Numbered from the stretch's first letter, positions 41,567 through 52,848 are shown. The stretch is DNA of 64,000 nt from Allobosea sp. ASV33 (GCF_016428755.1 NZ_JAELTI010000013.1:1-64000), one strand, 5' to 3'. Notes: generated by a model not told the origin, from the sequence alone. Numbers and translations are program-made.

Positions 41567-42841
41567 ATGATCTTCACCGACATCGCGACGCGGACCTACA
41601 ACCACGGTTGGCGGCTCGACCCGATCATCCGCAGCCTGCTCGACACGGATTTCTACAAGCTCCTGATGCTGCAGATGATCCGGGCCTTCCATCCGGACGT
41701 GCAGGTCACCTTCTCGCTGATCAACCGCTCGAAGCATATCCGGCTGGCGGACATCGTCGACGAGGGCGAGCTCAGGGCGCAGCTCGACCATGCCCGCTCG
41801 CTGCGCTTCACCAAGAACGAACTGATCTGGCTCGCCGGCAACAGCTTTTACGGCAAGACGCAGATGTTCTCGCCGGATTTCATGGCCTGGCTCGCCGATT
41901 TCCAGTTGCCCGACTACGACCTGCGCAAGGTCGACGGCCAGTACGAGCTGCATTTCGAGGGACCCTGGACCCACAGCACGATGTGGGAGGTGCCGGCGCT
42001 GGCGATCGTCAACGAGCTGCGGGCAAGGCGCGTCATGCTCGGCCAGAAGCGCTTCTCGCTCGACGTGCTCTATGCTCGCGCCAAGGCCAAGATGTGGGAC
42101 AAGGTCGAGCGGCTGCAGAAGCTGCCCAACCTCAAGCTCTCCGATTTCGGCACGCGGCGGCGCCATGGCCATCTCTGGCAGCGCTGGTGCGTCGAGGCGC
42201 TGAAGGAAGGGCTGGGCTCGGCCTTCACCGGCACTTCGAACGTGCTGCTCGCGATGGATGCCGATCTGGAAGCGATCGGCACCAATGCGCATGAACTGCC
42301 GATGGTGCTGGCGGCGCTTGCCGATTCGGACGAGGAATTGCTGCGCGCGCCCTATCGGGTGCTCGACGAGTGGCGCCAGGTCTATGGCGGCAACCTCTTG
42401 ATCGCGCTGCCGGACGCCTTCGGTTCGCAGAGCTTCCTGCGCCATGCGCCGGACTGGGTCGCCGACTGGACGGGCTTCCGCCCCGACAGCGCGCCGCCGA
42501 TCCCGGCCGGCGAGACGATCATGGCCTGGTGGCGCGAGCATGGGCGCGACCCGCGCGACAAGATGCTGGTCTTCTCCGACGGGCTCGATGTCGACGCGAT
42601 CGAGCGCGTCTACCACCATTTCGACGGCAAGGTCCGCATGGCCTTCGGCTGGGGCACGGACCTGACAAACGACCTCGTCGGCTGCTCTCCGGACGGTTCG
42701 CGCGCGCTCGATCCGATCTCGCTGGTCTGCAAGGTCACCAAGGCGAATGGACGCCCGGCGGTGAAGCTCTCCGACAACCCAGAGAAGGTCTCGGGCGATC
42801 CGGAAGCGGTGAAGCGCTATCGGCGGGTGTTCGGGATCTGA
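41567..42841 (+). CDS. pncB: Nicotinate phosphoribosyltransferase
   Basis: 424 residues. [15 protein letters not shown], the [16 protein letters not shown] block, [23 protein letters not shown] and [10 protein letters not shown] are diagnostic of PncB. The enzyme makes nicotinate mononucleotide from nicotinate and PRPP in NAD salvage. It is 68 bp behind the TRAP gene and convergent with the choloylglycine-hydrolase gene. Confidence 0.96.
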   Translation: MIFTDIATRTYNHGWRLDPIIRSLLDTDFYKLLMLQMIRAFHPDVQVTFSLINRSKHIRLADIVDEGELRAQLDHARSLRFTKNELIWLAGNSFYGKTQMFSPDFMAWLADFQLPDYDLRKVDGQYELHFEGPWTHSTMWEVPALAIVNELRARRVMLGQKRFSLDVLYARAKAKMWDKVERLQKLPNLKLSDFGTRRRHGHLWQRWCVEALKEGLGSAFTGTSNVLLAMDADLEAIGTNAHELPMVLAALADSDEELLRAPYRVLDEWRQVYGGNLLIALPDAFGSQSFLRHAPDWVADWTGFRPDSAPPIPAGETIMAWWREHGRDPRDKMLVFSDGLDVDAIERVYHHFDGKVRMAFGWGTDLTNDLVGCSPDGSRALDPISLVCKVTKANGRPAVKLSDNPEKVSGDPEAVKRYRRVFGI

Positions 42842-42877
42842 TCGGCATCCGACCGGACGGGCCGGTACTCCGGCTCG

Positions 42878-43948
42878 TCAGCGCTGAAGGCCCAGGAACG
42901 GAAACGGCTTCGCGGGCATGAAACGCTCGGTGGCATCGCCGGCATAGACATGGTCCTGGTCAGGGCCGAGATCGAGCTTGCGGGTGCCGGCCGCCGCAAA
43001 CTCGATCTTCTTAAGGTCGACCCAGAAAGTGTTCGGCGTCAGCGCCGATTCGAAGAAATAGAGCTTGCGGGCGTGGTCGACGACGGTGCGCCAGCGCGTC
43101 GACGAGATATTGGGCTCTTCCGGCGTGTTCAGTCCGAACGGCACCGAGACGTTGCGGATCACGCTGAAGACGCTAGCGACGGCCCGGTTCGGGTCGTCGA
43201 ATTTCGGGATAGCGTTCGCATAAAAGGAGGCGCGGGCGAAACGGTCTGCCGCCCGGTTCGTGCCGGGTAACATCACCGTGCCACCGATCTGTTTCCAGTA
43301 GGCGTCGAGGGCGAGCTGCTGGTCGAAGATCGGCGAGTTGGTCATCACCTGATATTGCCGGCCGTGGTGGATGACCTGCTTGCCGCCGATATATTCGACG
43401 ATCGCGCTGTCGCCGGTCGCGTCCGATAGCGAGAGATGGAGCGTTGCCAGACGGGTCTCGCCGGGGACCGCGTCGGTGACGATTGTGAACGGCTCCTGGC
43501 GCAGCGCTTCCACGGCCTCGGCCACCGTGCCGAAATTGTCCAGCGCATATTGCGCCCAGGCGGCGATGGTCAGGCCCGGCTTCGCGCCGGCCTCGAATTT
43601 CGGATACTCCGATTCCACGAGCCAGAGCACATTGGCCGAAAGCCCGGCTTCGTTGACGCCGTCCGTGGTCGAGATGTCATAGCCCGAGGCGATGACGCTG
43701 CCGTATTTCGCGGTCCAGCGGATCGAGTTCGGGCCGGCTTCGCCGGTGCGCTCAACGCCGCGCGGCATGATCCAGAGATTGGTCGCGACATCGCTTTTCC
43801 AATCCATCGAGCGCGCCGTGATGACGCGGCCCTCGGCCCCGAAATAGACGAAGCGCGTGCAGGCCTGTGCCGCCTCGCCGGCCAGGACGGTGCCCGCTAT
43901 GGCAAGTGCTGCCAGGTGATGCCGTGCGGGGCGGGTGTTTCGGGGCAT
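42878..43948 (-). CDS. Periplasmic choloylglycine hydrolase/penicillin V acylase family protein
   Basis: 356 residues from the ATG at 43948 (GGAGG eight bases upstream); a longer frame from 44035 lacks support. Signal peptide 1-29 ends AAQA, exposing C30 as the new N-terminal nucleophile of an Ntn hydrolase (CTRFVYFG). Further family residues: [21 protein letters not shown] and [11 protein letters not shown]. Members cleave linear amides such as bile salts, penicillin V or acyl-homoserine lactones. In this type of bacterium a quorum-quenching or lactam role is more plausible than bile-salt hydrolysis, but that is inference. Confidence 0.9.
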   Translation of the reverse strand: MPRNTRPARHHLAALAIAGTVLAGEAAQACTRFVYFGAEGRVITARSMDWKSDVATNLWIMPRGVERTGEAGPNSIRWTAKYGSVIASGYDISTTDGVNEAGLSANVLWLVESEYPKFEAGAKPGLTIAAWAQYALDNFGTVAEAVEALRQEPFTIVTDAVPGETRLATLHLSLSDATGDSAIVEYIGGKQVIHHGRQYQVMTNSPIFDQQLALDAYWKQIGGTVMLPGTNRAADRFARASFYANAIPKFDDPNRAVASVFSVIRNVSVPFGLNTPEEPNISSTRWRTVVDHARKLYFFESALTPNTFWVDLKKIEFAAAGTRKLDLGPDQDHVYAGDATERFMPAKPFPFLGLQR

Positions 43949-43996
43949 CGCTCGACCTCCGATCTGCGGCGTTCTCGAAGCGCGGGAGACCGCGCC

Positions 43997-44025
43997 TTGA
44001 CGGCCTTCCATGACCAATCTTGCAT
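43997..44025 (+). promoter_or_regulatory. Possible tuf promoter
   Basis: TTGACG (43997-44002) and TTGCAT (44020-44025) separated by 17 bp lie 72 bp before the tuf ATG. The -35 is good, the -10 is modest. Confidence 0.35.
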
Positions 44026-44096
44026 CCCCGCGCAAAAACCCCTAATGCGACCCGCGTTTCTAGGCCCGAAGGGCCGCCTTCGAGGACAAGGGTGTC

Positions 44097-45287
<1,191 letters not shown>

Positions 45288-45313
45288 TCGTCCTGCACGA
45301 TTTGGTTTGGAAA

Positions 45314-45344
45314 GGGCGGTGGCGACACCGCCCTTTTTCTTTTT
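45314..45344 (+). terminator. Intrinsic terminator of tuf
   Basis: GGGCGGTG/CACCGCCC stem (8 bp) with a GCGA tetraloop, followed by TTTTTCTTTTT. Confidence 0.92.
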
Positions 45345-45478
45345 GCGACGGCTTTTCGGAGCCATGCCGTGAACGCAGAGGCGGCCAAGGCCAACTGAGC
45401 TGCTCGGGCTGTGCATTCCATGCTCTCAATCGCTGCGAGAGAGCGGACCAGCCGCTCCCGTTGCGGAGGAGCCAGTCC

Positions 45479-46378
45479 ATGCCGTTCAAGCCGCCGTTTC
45501 CAGGCATCCATTCGATCGTCTTTGCGCTGTTCGACGACCATGAACGGCTCGACCGGGCGGCGATGCGCAAGCAGACTGAGATCAGCCTCGCTCTCGACGT
45601 GCACGGCATGGCTGCGCTCGGGCTCGCCACCGAAGTCTCGAAGCTGAGCTTCATCGAGCGCTGCACCGTGATGGAATGGATGGCGGAGGATGTGGCGGGC
45701 AGGAAGCCGCTCGCCTTCACGATCTTCGGCTCCTCGGTGGCGGAGCAGGCCGCGCTGGTGAAGGTCGCGGAAAAGAACGGCGCCGACTGGGTGATTCTAC
45801 AGCCGCCGATGGTAGGCAGTTTCGGGGTGGCCGAGTATATCAATTTCTTCGGCCGCATCGCCGAGACGACGTCGCTGCCGGTCGCGATCCAGAACGCGCC
45901 GGCCTATATGGGCCGCGGCCTGTCGGCGGAGGATATCCGCGAGCTGACGCGGCGCCATCCGAACATCAGCCTGATCAAGGGCGAGGGCTCGGCCATCGAG
46001 ATCGAGCGCCTGATCGCGGTGACCGAAGGCCGCCTGCCGATTCTCAACGGGCGCGGCGGGCTCGAGCTCATCGATAATTTCCGTGCCGGCTGCGCCGGCA
46101 TGATCCTGGCGCCGGACACGATCGATTATGCGCTGCGCGCCTATGCCCGCTACAAGGCTGGCGACGAAGCCGGGGCGGATGCCGCCTATCGCGACGTGCT
46201 GCCGGCGATCACCTTCATCATGCAATCGATCGAGACGCTGATTTGCTACGGCAAACGCATCTTCGGGGCGCGGGCGGGCATCCCGATCCATGACCGCGGC
46301 CCGGCGTTGAGGCCCACCGAATTCGGGCTGAATCTGGTCGCGCGCTATGCGCGGGAGCTCGGCCCCTACAGCAAATGA
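45479..46378 (+). CDS. Dihydrodipicolinate synthase/N-acetylneuraminate lyase family aldolase (not canonical DapA)
   Basis: 299 residues from the ATG at 45479, with GGAGGA eight bases upstream. TIM-barrel class I aldolase; the Schiff-base lysine is in ISLIKGEGS. The catalytic tyrosine of DapA (in LYNVP) is replaced by Gln (VAIQNAPAYMG). The GTTGES substrate-carboxylate motif reads GLATEVS. It is therefore unlikely to make dihydrodipicolinate; a keto-acid lyase or dehydratase on a sugar acid is more likely. It has been inserted between tuf and trnW, has its own RBS and lies beyond the tuf terminator. Confidence 0.88.
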   Translation: MPFKPPFPGIHSIVFALFDDHERLDRAAMRKQTEISLALDVHGMAALGLATEVSKLSFIERCTVMEWMAEDVAGRKPLAFTIFGSSVAEQAALVKVAEKNGADWVILQPPMVGSFGVAEYINFFGRIAETTSLPVAIQNAPAYMGRGLSAEDIRELTRRHPNISLIKGEGSAIEIERLIAVTEGRLPILNGRGGLELIDNFRAGCAGMILAPDTIDYALRAYARYKAGDEAGADAAYRDVLPAITFIMQSIETLICYGKRIFGARAGIPIHDRGPALRPTEFGLNLVARYARELGPYSK

Positions 46379-46439
46379 GGATGATCAGCGATTTCGACTT
46401 GAAATGCGCCGCGCCTTGGGGCACATGACGCCCACCTGC

Positions 46440-46515
<76 letters not shown>

Positions 46516-46570
46516 GTCGTCCCACTGGCGACGTCAAGCCCGGATGCCCAAGCAGGTTGGCGAGGCATCC

Positions 46571-47332
46571 ATGACCCAGAACATCTACGACGACGAGACC
46601 TTCTTCGCGGGCTACAGCCAGCTGCCGCGTTCCGTGCACGGCCTGGACGGTGCGCCGGAATGGCCTGTGCTGCGCGGGATGCTGCCGGAACTCGCAAGCA
46701 AGCGCGTGCTCGATCTCGGCTGCGGCTTCGGCTGGTTTAGCCGTTTCGCGGCGGGCGAGGGGGCTGCGGGCGTGCTCGGCGTCGATGTCTCCGAGAAGAT
46801 GCTGGAGCGGGCGCAGCGCGAGACGCCCGATTCCCGCGCCGCTTACGAGCGCGCCGATCTCGAAACCTATGCGCCGCCGGCCGGTGCCTTCGATCTCGCC
46901 TATAGCTCGCTCGCTTTCCACTATGTCGAGGACCTCGCCGGGCTGTTCGGGCGGGTTCATGCGGCGCTGAAGCCGGGCGGCTGCCTCGTCTGTTCGGTCG
47001 AGCATCCGATCATGACGGCGCCCGCGCGGCAGGAATGGCTCGTCGATGCCGACGGCCGCGCGGCCTGGCCGGTCAACGGCTATCACGACGAGGGCAGGCG
47101 GGTCAGCAACTGGCTGGCGGAGGGCGTGGTCAAGCGCCACCGTACCATCGGCACCTATCTCGACCTCTTGCTGGGCGCTGGCTTCCGGCTGGACAGGCTG
47201 GTGGAATGGGCGCCGAGCCCTGAGCAGGTCGCCGACGAGCCGGGCTGGGCGAAGGAGCGCGAACGGCCGTTTTTCCTGCTGATCGCGGCGAGCCGGCACG
47301 AGGAGAGAGCTGCCCGAAAGGGGCTTGGCTAA
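46571..47332 (+). CDS. Class I SAM-dependent methyltransferase (UbiE/small-molecule type)
   Basis: 253 residues from the ATG at 46571 (GAGGC upstream); ATG 46544 is in frame but less supported. Motif I VLDLGCGFGWFSRFAA, LGVDVSEKML, FDLAYSSLAFHYVEDL and LKPGGCLVCSVEHPI. N-terminal IYDDETFFAGYSQLPRSVHGL is a feature of a common proteobacterial subfamily of unknown substrate. It lies between trnW and secE, normally adjacent. Confidence 0.92.
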   Translation: MTQNIYDDETFFAGYSQLPRSVHGLDGAPEWPVLRGMLPELASKRVLDLGCGFGWFSRFAAGEGAAGVLGVDVSEKMLERAQRETPDSRAAYERADLETYAPPAGAFDLAYSSLAFHYVEDLAGLFGRVHAALKPGGCLVCSVEHPIMTAPARQEWLVDADGRAAWPVNGYHDEGRRVSNWLAEGVVKRHRTIGTYLDLLLGAGFRLDRLVEWAPSPEQVADEPGWAKERERPFFLLIAASRHEERAARKGLG

Positions 47333-47365
47333 AGGCTGCAAGCGATGTAAGAGGCTAGCCATGAC

Positions 47366-47394
47366 GGCGCGCGACCCTCCCCGGGTCCCGCGCC
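47366..47394 (+). other. GC-rich hairpin between methyltransferase and secE
   Basis: GGCGCG-c-GACCC and GGGTC-c-CGCGCC pair with one mismatch around a 5-nt loop, 71 bp before secE. It lacks a T-run; it may weaken read-through or start the secE leader. Confidence 0.4.
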
Positions 47395-47464
47395 GCGAAT
47401 GTTTCAGGACGGCCGAATCGGCATCGCGCAGGGGCGCGGGCCGGATCGGAACCCGAGGTGGTTC

Positions 47465-47659
47465 ATGGCGAAATCCAATCCCTTCCAGTTCCTGCAGGAT
47501 GTGCGCTCCGAGGCGTCCAAGGTCACCTGGCCTTCGCGCCGCGAGACGCTGATCACCACGGGCCTCGTGCTCGCGATGGTCGTCCTTTCCAGCCTGTTCT
47601 TCCTCTTCACCGACACCGTCATTCGCTGGGTGCTCGGTCTCATCCTCGGCGCCCGTTGA
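47465..47659 (+). CDS. secE: Preprotein translocase subunit SecE
   Basis: 64 residues from the ATG at 47465 (GAGGTGG upstream). The conserved FLQDVRSEASKVTWPSRRET amphipathic segment precedes a single membrane helix (LITTGLVLAMVVLSSLFFLF). Short one-helix form usual in alphaproteobacteria. nusG follows after 14 bp. Confidence 0.97.
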   Translation: MAKSNPFQFLQDVRSEASKVTWPSRRETLITTGLVLAMVVLSSLFFLFTDTVIRWVLGLILGAR

Positions 47660-47673
47660 ACGGAATTACGAAC

Positions 47674-48207
47674 GTGAGCACCCGCTGGTATATCGTCCAC
47701 GCCTATTCGAACTTCGAGAACAAGGTCGCCCAGTCGATCCGCGATCAGGCGGGGCAGCGCAACCTCGCCGACAAGTTCGAAGAGGTGCTGGTTCCGACCG
47801 AGAAGGTCGTCGAGGTCCGCCGCGGCCGCAAGGTCGAGGCCGAGCGCAAGTTCTTCCCGGGCTATGTTCTGGTGAAGTGCGAGATGACCGACGAGGTCTA
47901 CCACCTCATCAAGAACACGCCGAAGGTCACCGGCTTCCTGGGCGCCGACAAGGCCAAGCCCATGCCGATCCCCGAGAGCGAAGCGATGCGGATCAAGGGC
48001 CAGGTCGCCGAGGGCGTCGAGCGGCCGAAGCCGACGATCGTTTTCGAGGTCGGCGAGCAGGTCAAGGTCGCGGACGGACCCTTCGCCTCGTTCAACGGCG
48101 TCGTCGAGGATGTCGACCACGCCCGTGCCCGGCTCAAGGTCGCGGTCTCAATCTTCGGCCGCGCTACGCCGGTCGAGCTCGAATACAGCCAGGTCGAGAA
48201 GCTCTGA
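47674..48207 (+). CDS. nusG: Transcription termination/antitermination protein NusG
   Basis: 177 residues from the GTG at 47674 (STRWYIVHAYSNFENKV). NGN domain with RKFFPGYVLVKCEM, and a C-terminal KOW domain (VGEQVKVADGPFASFNGVVEDV). It binds RNA polymerase beta' and S10/Rho. An intrinsic terminator follows directly. Confidence 0.97.
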   Translation: MSTRWYIVHAYSNFENKVAQSIRDQAGQRNLADKFEEVLVPTEKVVEVRRGRKVEAERKFFPGYVLVKCEMTDEVYHLIKNTPKVTGFLGADKAKPMPIPESEAMRIKGQVAEGVERPKPTIVFEVGEQVKVADGPFASFNGVVEDVDHARARLKVAVSIFGRATPVELEYSQVEKL

Positions 48208-48216
48208 AGCCAGATC

Positions 48217-48247
48217 AGCCCGAAGCGCGCTTCGGGCTGTTTTCGTT
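48217..48247 (+). terminator. Intrinsic terminator of secE-nusG
   Basis: A perfect 22-nt palindrome (AGCCCGAAGCG/CGCTTCGGGCT) ends nine bases after the nusG stop and is followed by GTTTTCGTT. Confidence 0.85.
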
Positions 48248-48310
48248 AGGTTAATCGGCTTTTAAGATCACTTGGGCCATGTTCTGCGCGGTCATCCGGC
48301 GCAGGGCACC

Positions 48311-49924
48311 ATGTTCCCCAGTTTCTTCAAGGCTACGGTGCGCCAGCGCCTCACGCTCTGGGCATTGATCCTGGGCGTGCTCGCCTGCGTCTTCGGCGCC
48401 GCGCAGTTCATCAGCTCGGTCAAGCTCGCCGGTTTCGCCCGCTCGATCACAGCGCAGGCGGGTGCCGCGGCGGCTCTCTCGGATACCGATGCCGCCTATA
48501 GCCGCGTGGTCGTGGCGATCGTTTCCGGTCAGGAGCGCGACCATCTCGCCGGCGATATCGAAACCCTGATCGCGGCGATGTCGATCGTTGCCGTCCAGAG
48601 CGGGGGCGAGGCTGCGGAGCAGGCGCGTCAGGCGGTGCTCGGCTTGCAGGAACTGGCCAGCAAAAGCGACGCCGAGAAGGCTGTCATGCGGGATGCGTTG
48701 CGCAAGGTTGCGACGCATCGCAACGAGTTGCGGGTGAGCCTCAACGGCGCGATTGCCGGCGTCAGCGACGCGCTCGGCACCCATGTCGAAAACTCCCGGC
48801 ACAACACGCTGCTGCTGGTGACGCTCGGGCTGGTGCTGGTGACCCTCATCATCTCCTTCGAGCATCGCTGGCTGGTACGGCCGATCGCGACCATGGCGAC
48901 GGCCCTGGGTGCGCCGGGGCAGGATTCCGGCTGGGTCCGCCGGCTCGCGCGCCGCGGCGACGAGATCGGCATGCTCGGCCGGGCGTTGCATGCGCATCTC
49001 TCGGACGAGAAGGCGAGGCAGGACGCGGCCGGCAAGCGATTGGCCTCGCTGGCCGGAGAGGTCGAGCGGCAGCAGGCCCTGCGGGTTCGCGGTCAGGCGT
49101 TCCAGGACGGGATCGCCCATATCGCCGGCGCGCTGGAAACCCATGCCGCGAGCATGACGGACGCGTCCAACGAATTGTCGCAGCTCTCCGGTTTCGTCGA
49201 CCAGCATGCCGGTGCGGCCGCGCAGTCGAGCCAACGCGCAGCCGTTCATGTCGACGAGATGTCCTCATCCCTGAATGAAATCGCCGAACTGCTCGCGATC
49301 ACGGCCGAGGAAGCGCGGCGGGCGTCGGGCATCGCCGGCGGGGCGAAGACACTTGTCGAGGAAGCCGCCGACGACAGCGTCATGCTGCGCGAGGCGGTGG
49401 GGTCGATCTCGGCCGTCGTCACGCTGATCAGCAATGTCGCCAACCAGACCAATCTGCTGGCGCTCAATGCGACGATCGAGGCGGCGCGCGCCGGCGAGAG
49501 CGGGCGCGGCTTTGCCGTGGTCGCGGCCGAGGTCAAGCAGCTCGCCAACCGGACGGCGGAGGCGACCGGCCATGTCCGGCGCGGACTCGATTCGATCGGC
49601 ACGGCGGCCGAGCGGATCACGGGGCGCATCGGGGCGCTGGTGACCTCGGTGAACGATGTCGAGACCGCAGCCGATGCCATCGCGGAGCTGGCCCGCCGGC
49701 AGGACGAGGCATCGCGCTCGATCAATGCCGGCACCGCCCGGACCGCCGGCGATGTGCGTGGCACGGCCGAGCAGGTCGAGCAGGTCGCCGGCATGTTCGA
49801 GGACTGGCGCAGGATGACGGAACGCATGGCCCGCACCTCCGCCGATATCGACGGCCAGGCCGCGGCCCTGCGGCAGGCGGTCGACAGCTTCATGGCCGAT
49901 ACGCAGGGAGCCAGGCAGGCATGA
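48311..49924 (+). CDS. Methyl-accepting chemotaxis protein
   Basis: 537 residues from the ATG at 48311. TM1 (~17-38), a periplasmic helical bundle of about 120 residues, TM2 (~168-190), a HAMP-like region ([26 protein letters not shown]), then a cytoplasmic coiled coil with the signalling hairpin [19 protein letters not shown]. No ligand-binding motif recognisable and no CheR-tether pentapeptide at the end. Its stop overlaps the cytochrome b561 start (ATGA). Confidence 0.94.
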   Translation: MFPSFFKATVRQRLTLWALILGVLACVFGAAQFISSVKLAGFARSITAQAGAAAALSDTDAAYSRVVVAIVSGQERDHLAGDIETLIAAMSIVAVQSGGEAAEQARQAVLGLQELASKSDAEKAVMRDALRKVATHRNELRVSLNGAIAGVSDALGTHVENSRHNTLLLVTLGLVLVTLIISFEHRWLVRPIATMATALGAPGQDSGWVRRLARRGDEIGMLGRALHAHLSDEKARQDAAGKRLASLAGEVERQQALRVRGQAFQDGIAHIAGALETHAASMTDASNELSQLSGFVDQHAGAAAQSSQRAAVHVDEMSSSLNEIAELLAITAEEARRASGIAGGAKTLVEEAADDSVMLREAVGSISAVVTLISNVANQTNLLALNATIEAARAGESGRGFAVVAAEVKQLANRTAEATGHVRRGLDSIGTAAERITGRIGALVTSVNDVETAADAIAELARRQDEASRSINAGTARTAGDVRGTAEQVEQVAGMFEDWRRMTERMARTSADIDGQAAALRQAVDSFMADTQGARQA

Positions 49925-50520
49925 CGATGACGGCCGATTCTCCGGCGATCGCGATCGCCCCTGCGCGGCGCATCGACGCGCATGCCTTTCCGCTGGTCGC
50001 GAAGGTGCTGCACTGGAGCACGGCGGTCCTCATCTTGGTGATGTTCTGCGTGGGCATCCTGATGAAGGAAATCGGCAGCGGGCCCTGGGCCGACGCGCTG
50101 ATGACCTTCCACAAGACGGCAGGCTTCGCCTTGCTCCTGCTGGTCATGGGCCGGCTGGCCTATCGCATCGTCCAGCGCCTTGCTGGCCGCTGGTCCCGGA
50201 GCGCGGGCGGGCGGGCGGTCCACCGCGTCCTGTATGGGATGCTGGTCGCGATTCCGCTGCTCGGGCTGGCCGGCATCTCGGATTTCGGGGCGCGCGAAAT
50301 CTATGGCGGGCTGTCGCTCCCGGCGATCTGGCCGAAAGGCGCAGGCTATGCCGATGCGCTGTTCCAGGGGCATGCCATCCTGGCCTTCGGGCTGATCGGG
50401 CTCGTCGCGCTGCATATCTGCCTCGCGCTCGACGACTATATCCGGCAAGCTCCGGCGGCCCATCCGAAAGAGCCGGCGAGCACCGAAACCTCTTCCCTTC
50501 CGCGTCCGGATATGCCATAG
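49921..50520 (+). CDS. Cytochrome b561 family protein
   Basis: 199 residues, four membrane helices. Histidines at positions expected for two b-hemes: H31 (KVLHW), H64 (FHKT), H151 (GHAIL) and H165 (ALHICL). Prokaryotic CybB-type proteins move electrons from quinol at the inner membrane, for example to superoxide. The overlap with the chemoreceptor gene implies coupled expression. The C-terminal tail is Pro/Glu-rich. Confidence 0.92.
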   Translation: MTMTADSPAIAIAPARRIDAHAFPLVAKVLHWSTAVLILVMFCVGILMKEIGSGPWADALMTFHKTAGFALLLLVMGRLAYRIVQRLAGRWSRSAGGRAVHRVLYGMLVAIPLLGLAGISDFGAREIYGGLSLPAIWPKGAGYADALFQGHAILAFGLIGLVALHICLALDDYIRQAPAAHPKEPASTETSSLPRPDMP

Positions 50521-50602
50521 GCCCGGCCTCAACCGCGTGGGAGGCGTGCCGGTCGCCAGCCGGATCACAGGCGCCGCACCACGCACTGCAACCACCCCGG
50601 CC

Positions 50603-50619
50603 CCGATGAAGAGCATCGG
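50603..50619 (+). other. Hairpin in rplK leader
   Basis: CCGATG/CATCGG with an AAGAG loop, 59 bp before the rplK ATG. In other bacteria L1 represses rplKA by binding the leader; whether this hairpin is that site is not shown. Confidence 0.35.
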
Positions 50620-50677
50620 CAGGCGGGGTCGTCGTCGTTCCGGATAGGCATCGGAGCGGACGGCAGGAGCAGCCATC

Positions 50678-51109
50678 ATGGCGAAGAAGATCACGGGTTA
50701 CGTGAAGCTTCAGGTTCCGGCGGGCGCGGCCAATCCGTCGCCGCCGATCGGTCCGGCGCTGGGTCAGCGCGGCCTCAACATCATGGAATTCTGCAAGGCC
50801 TTCAACGCGAAGACCCAGCAGATGGAAAAGGGCATGCCGATCCCGGTGATCATCACCGCGTATGCCGATCGCTCCTTCACTTTCGAGATGAAGCAGCCGC
50901 CGGTCTCGTACTGGCTGAAGAAGGCCGCCGGCCTGACCTCGGGCTCGAAGACTCCGGGCAAGGGCGGCAATGTCGGCAAGGTCACCACTGCGCAGATCGC
51001 CGAGATCGCCGAAAAGAAGATGGCCGATCTCAACTGCGACACCGTCGAATCGGCTTCGGCCATGATCCGTGGCTCGGCCCGCTCGATGGGCCTGGAAGTC
51101 GTGGGCTGA
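50678..51109 (+). CDS. rplK: Ribosomal protein L11
   Basis: 143 residues. [29 protein letters not shown] is the L11 hallmark. GCAGGAGC is the ribosome-binding site. Binds 23S rRNA at the GTPase centre. rplA starts 11 bp downstream. Confidence 0.99.
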   Translation: MAKKITGYVKLQVPAGAANPSPPIGPALGQRGLNIMEFCKAFNAKTQQMEKGMPIPVIITAYADRSFTFEMKQPPVSYWLKKAAGLTSGSKTPGKGGNVGKVTTAQIAEIAEKKMADLNCDTVESASAMIRGSARSMGLEVVG

Positions 51110-51119
51110 GGGGGCGATC

Positions 51120-51818
51120 ATGGCACATATCGGAAAGCGCGTCGTCAAGGGCCGTGAAGGCATTGACCGCACCAAGCTGTACTCGCTCGACCAGGCTGTC
51201 ACGTTCATCAAGGAACGCGCCAACGCCAAGTTCGACGAGACCGTCGAGATCGCGATGAATCTCGGCGTCGATCCGCGTCACGCCGACCAGATGGTCCGTG
51301 GCGTCTGCAACCTCCCGAACGGCTCGGGCCGCACGCTGCGCGTCGCCGTCTTCGCCCGCGGCGCCAAGGCCGAAGAGGCCAAGGCCGCTGGTGCCGATAT
51401 CGTCGGCGCCGAGGAGTTGGTCGAGTCCGTCCAGAAGGGCGAGATCAATTTCGATCGCTGCATCGCGACCCCGGACATGATGGGTCTCGTCGGCCGTCTC
51501 GGTAAGGTGCTCGGCCCGCGCGGCCTGATGCCGAACCCGCGCGTCGGCACCGTCACCATGGACGTGACCGCCGCCGTCGCCGCCTCGAAGGGCGGTTCGG
51601 TCGAGTTCCGCGTCGAGAAGGCCGGTATCGTCCACGCTGCGGTCGGCAAGGCCTCGTTCTCGGCCGAGAAGCTCTCGGAGAACATCAAGGCTTTCGTCGA
51701 CTCCGTCGCCAAGGCCAAGCCCGCCGGCGCCAAGGGCACGTACATTCAGCGTGTCGCCCTGTCGTCGACCATGGGCCCGGGCGTCAAGATCGAGCCGAAC
51801 ACCGTCATCGGCGGCTGA
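51120..51818 (+). CDS. rplA: Ribosomal protein L1
   Basis: 232 residues from the ATG at 51120. [39 protein letters not shown] and [14 protein letters not shown] are diagnostic. Forms the L1 stalk and probably autoregulates rplKA. Confidence 0.99.
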   Translation: MAHIGKRVVKGREGIDRTKLYSLDQAVTFIKERANAKFDETVEIAMNLGVDPRHADQMVRGVCNLPNGSGRTLRVAVFARGAKAEEAKAAGADIVGAEELVESVQKGEINFDRCIATPDMMGLVGRLGKVLGPRGLMPNPRVGTVTMDVTAAVAASKGGSVEFRVEKAGIVHAAVGKASFSAEKLSENIKAFVDSVAKAKPAGAKGTYIQRVALSSTMGPGVKIEPNTVIGG

Positions 51819-51862
51819 CAAGCTACGAGGGAAGGGCGGCCGGCTGACCGGTCGCCCACCCG

Positions 51863-51886
51863 CTCTTGATTTCGTGAAGTCAAGAG
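51863..51886 (+). terminator. Hairpin downstream of rplA, partial terminator or attenuator
   Basis: CTCTTGATTT/GAAGTCAAGAG folds to a stem of about 10 bp with a CGTG loop, 45 bp after the rplA stop. No T-run, so termination would be inefficient. Confidence 0.35.
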
Positions 51887-51891
51887 CCTAC

Positions 51892-51920
51892 TTGGCAGGA
51901 ACAGGCGAAGGCGCTATACG
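51892..51920 (+). promoter_or_regulatory. Promoter of rplJL-rpoBC
   Basis: TTGGCA (51892-51897) and TATACG (51915-51920) with an ideal 17-bp spacer. Matches five of six and four of six consensus positions, in the expected place for the major rplJ promoter. Confidence 0.6.
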
Positions 51921-52332
51921 CACGCCTGTTTCCATGAGTGAAGGGGCTCCGGCGTGCCTGGCACGAAGGGGTCTGTTTCGCGTTTTTCGGCGGTTTTCCG
52001 CTGAAGAATGGGTGATTGGGGCCGCGGAAAGTGATTTCCAAGGCCAGAATCATCCAGTCCTGTCTGAGACTGCAGGTGCTTTCCCGGTTCGTCCGGGAGC
52101 ATAATTTCGCCAAGAGGCCTGCATAGACGGTGCAAGAGCTTAGTCCCGGATCGCGAGATCCGGACAAGACGGTTCGAACCATCTCGCCCGATCGTGACCC
52201 TCAGGGGTCGGGAGCGGGGACAGGGCACCAAGCGTCGCTTTGCGGGACGCCGGTGTCAACCGGGGTTTCGGGAAGCGGCATTTGCAACCGGCGGCGAGCC
52301 CTCAAAGCTTGTCGCCTACCGGAGAGAGCCCA

Positions 52333-52848
52333 GTGGATAAAGCGGCAAAAAAAGATGCCGTCGCGTCGCTGAACGATGTGTTTGCGAACACGTCGGTCGT
52401 CGTCGTGGCCCACTATGCGGGTTTGACCGTGGCCCAGTTCCAGAAGCTTCGTCGCGAGATGAAGGCGAATGGCGCCACTGTTAAGGTCGCAAAGAACCGC
52501 TTGGCCAAGATCGCTCTTGAAGGCACCGACGTCGCGTCCATCAGCAAGCTGCTGACGGGTCCCACCCTGATCGCTTATTCAAACGATCCGGTCGCGGCGC
52601 CGAAGGTCGCCACCGCTTTCGCCAAGGAAAACGACAAGCTCGTCATCCTGGGCGGCGCGATGGGCACGACCGCCCTGAACCCCGATGGTGTCAAGGCCCT
52701 GGCCACGATGCCCTCGCTCGACGATATGCGCGCCAAGCTCATCGGCCTTATCCAGGCCCCGGCTACGAAGCTCGCGCAGCTCACGAACGCGCCCGCCGGC
52801 AAGCTGGCTCGCGTGGTTCAGGCTTATGCCGACAAGAATGCGGCTTGA
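52333..52848 (+). CDS. rplJ: Ribosomal protein L10
   Basis: 171 residues from the GTG at 52333 (GGAG upstream); longer frames are not L10-like. [34 protein letters not shown] and the C-terminal [14 protein letters not shown]. The C-terminal helix binds L7/L12 dimers. Confidence 0.98.
   Translation: MDKAAKKDAVASLNDVFANTSVVVVAHYAGLTVAQFQKLRREMKANGATVKVAKNRLAKIALEGTDVASISKLLTGPTLIAYSNDPVAAPKVATAFAKENDKLVILGGAMGTTALNPDGVKALATMPSLDDMRAKLIGLIQAPATKLAQLTNAPAGKLARVVQAYADKNAA

Larger units (their letters stand above)
51819..52332 (+). promoter_or_regulatory. rplA-rplJ intergenic region with promoter and candidate L10 leader
   Basis: 514 bp without a credible gene. In order: a 10-bp-stem hairpin at 51863-51886, a promoter at 51892-51920, then about 400 bp of transcribed leader. 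In the leader CCGGATC/GATCCGG closes a GCGA tetraloop (52146-52163) and GACCC/GGGTC a TCAG loop (52196-52209). Autogenous control of rplJ by L10(L7/L12) binding in the leader is well known; the exact binding fold here cannot be confirmed by eye. Confidence 0.55.

Noticed and set aside
51751-52104. Small frames in the rplA-rplJ gap as genes
   Set aside because: No ribosome-binding sites or recognisable products, and they overlap the promoter and leader structures.
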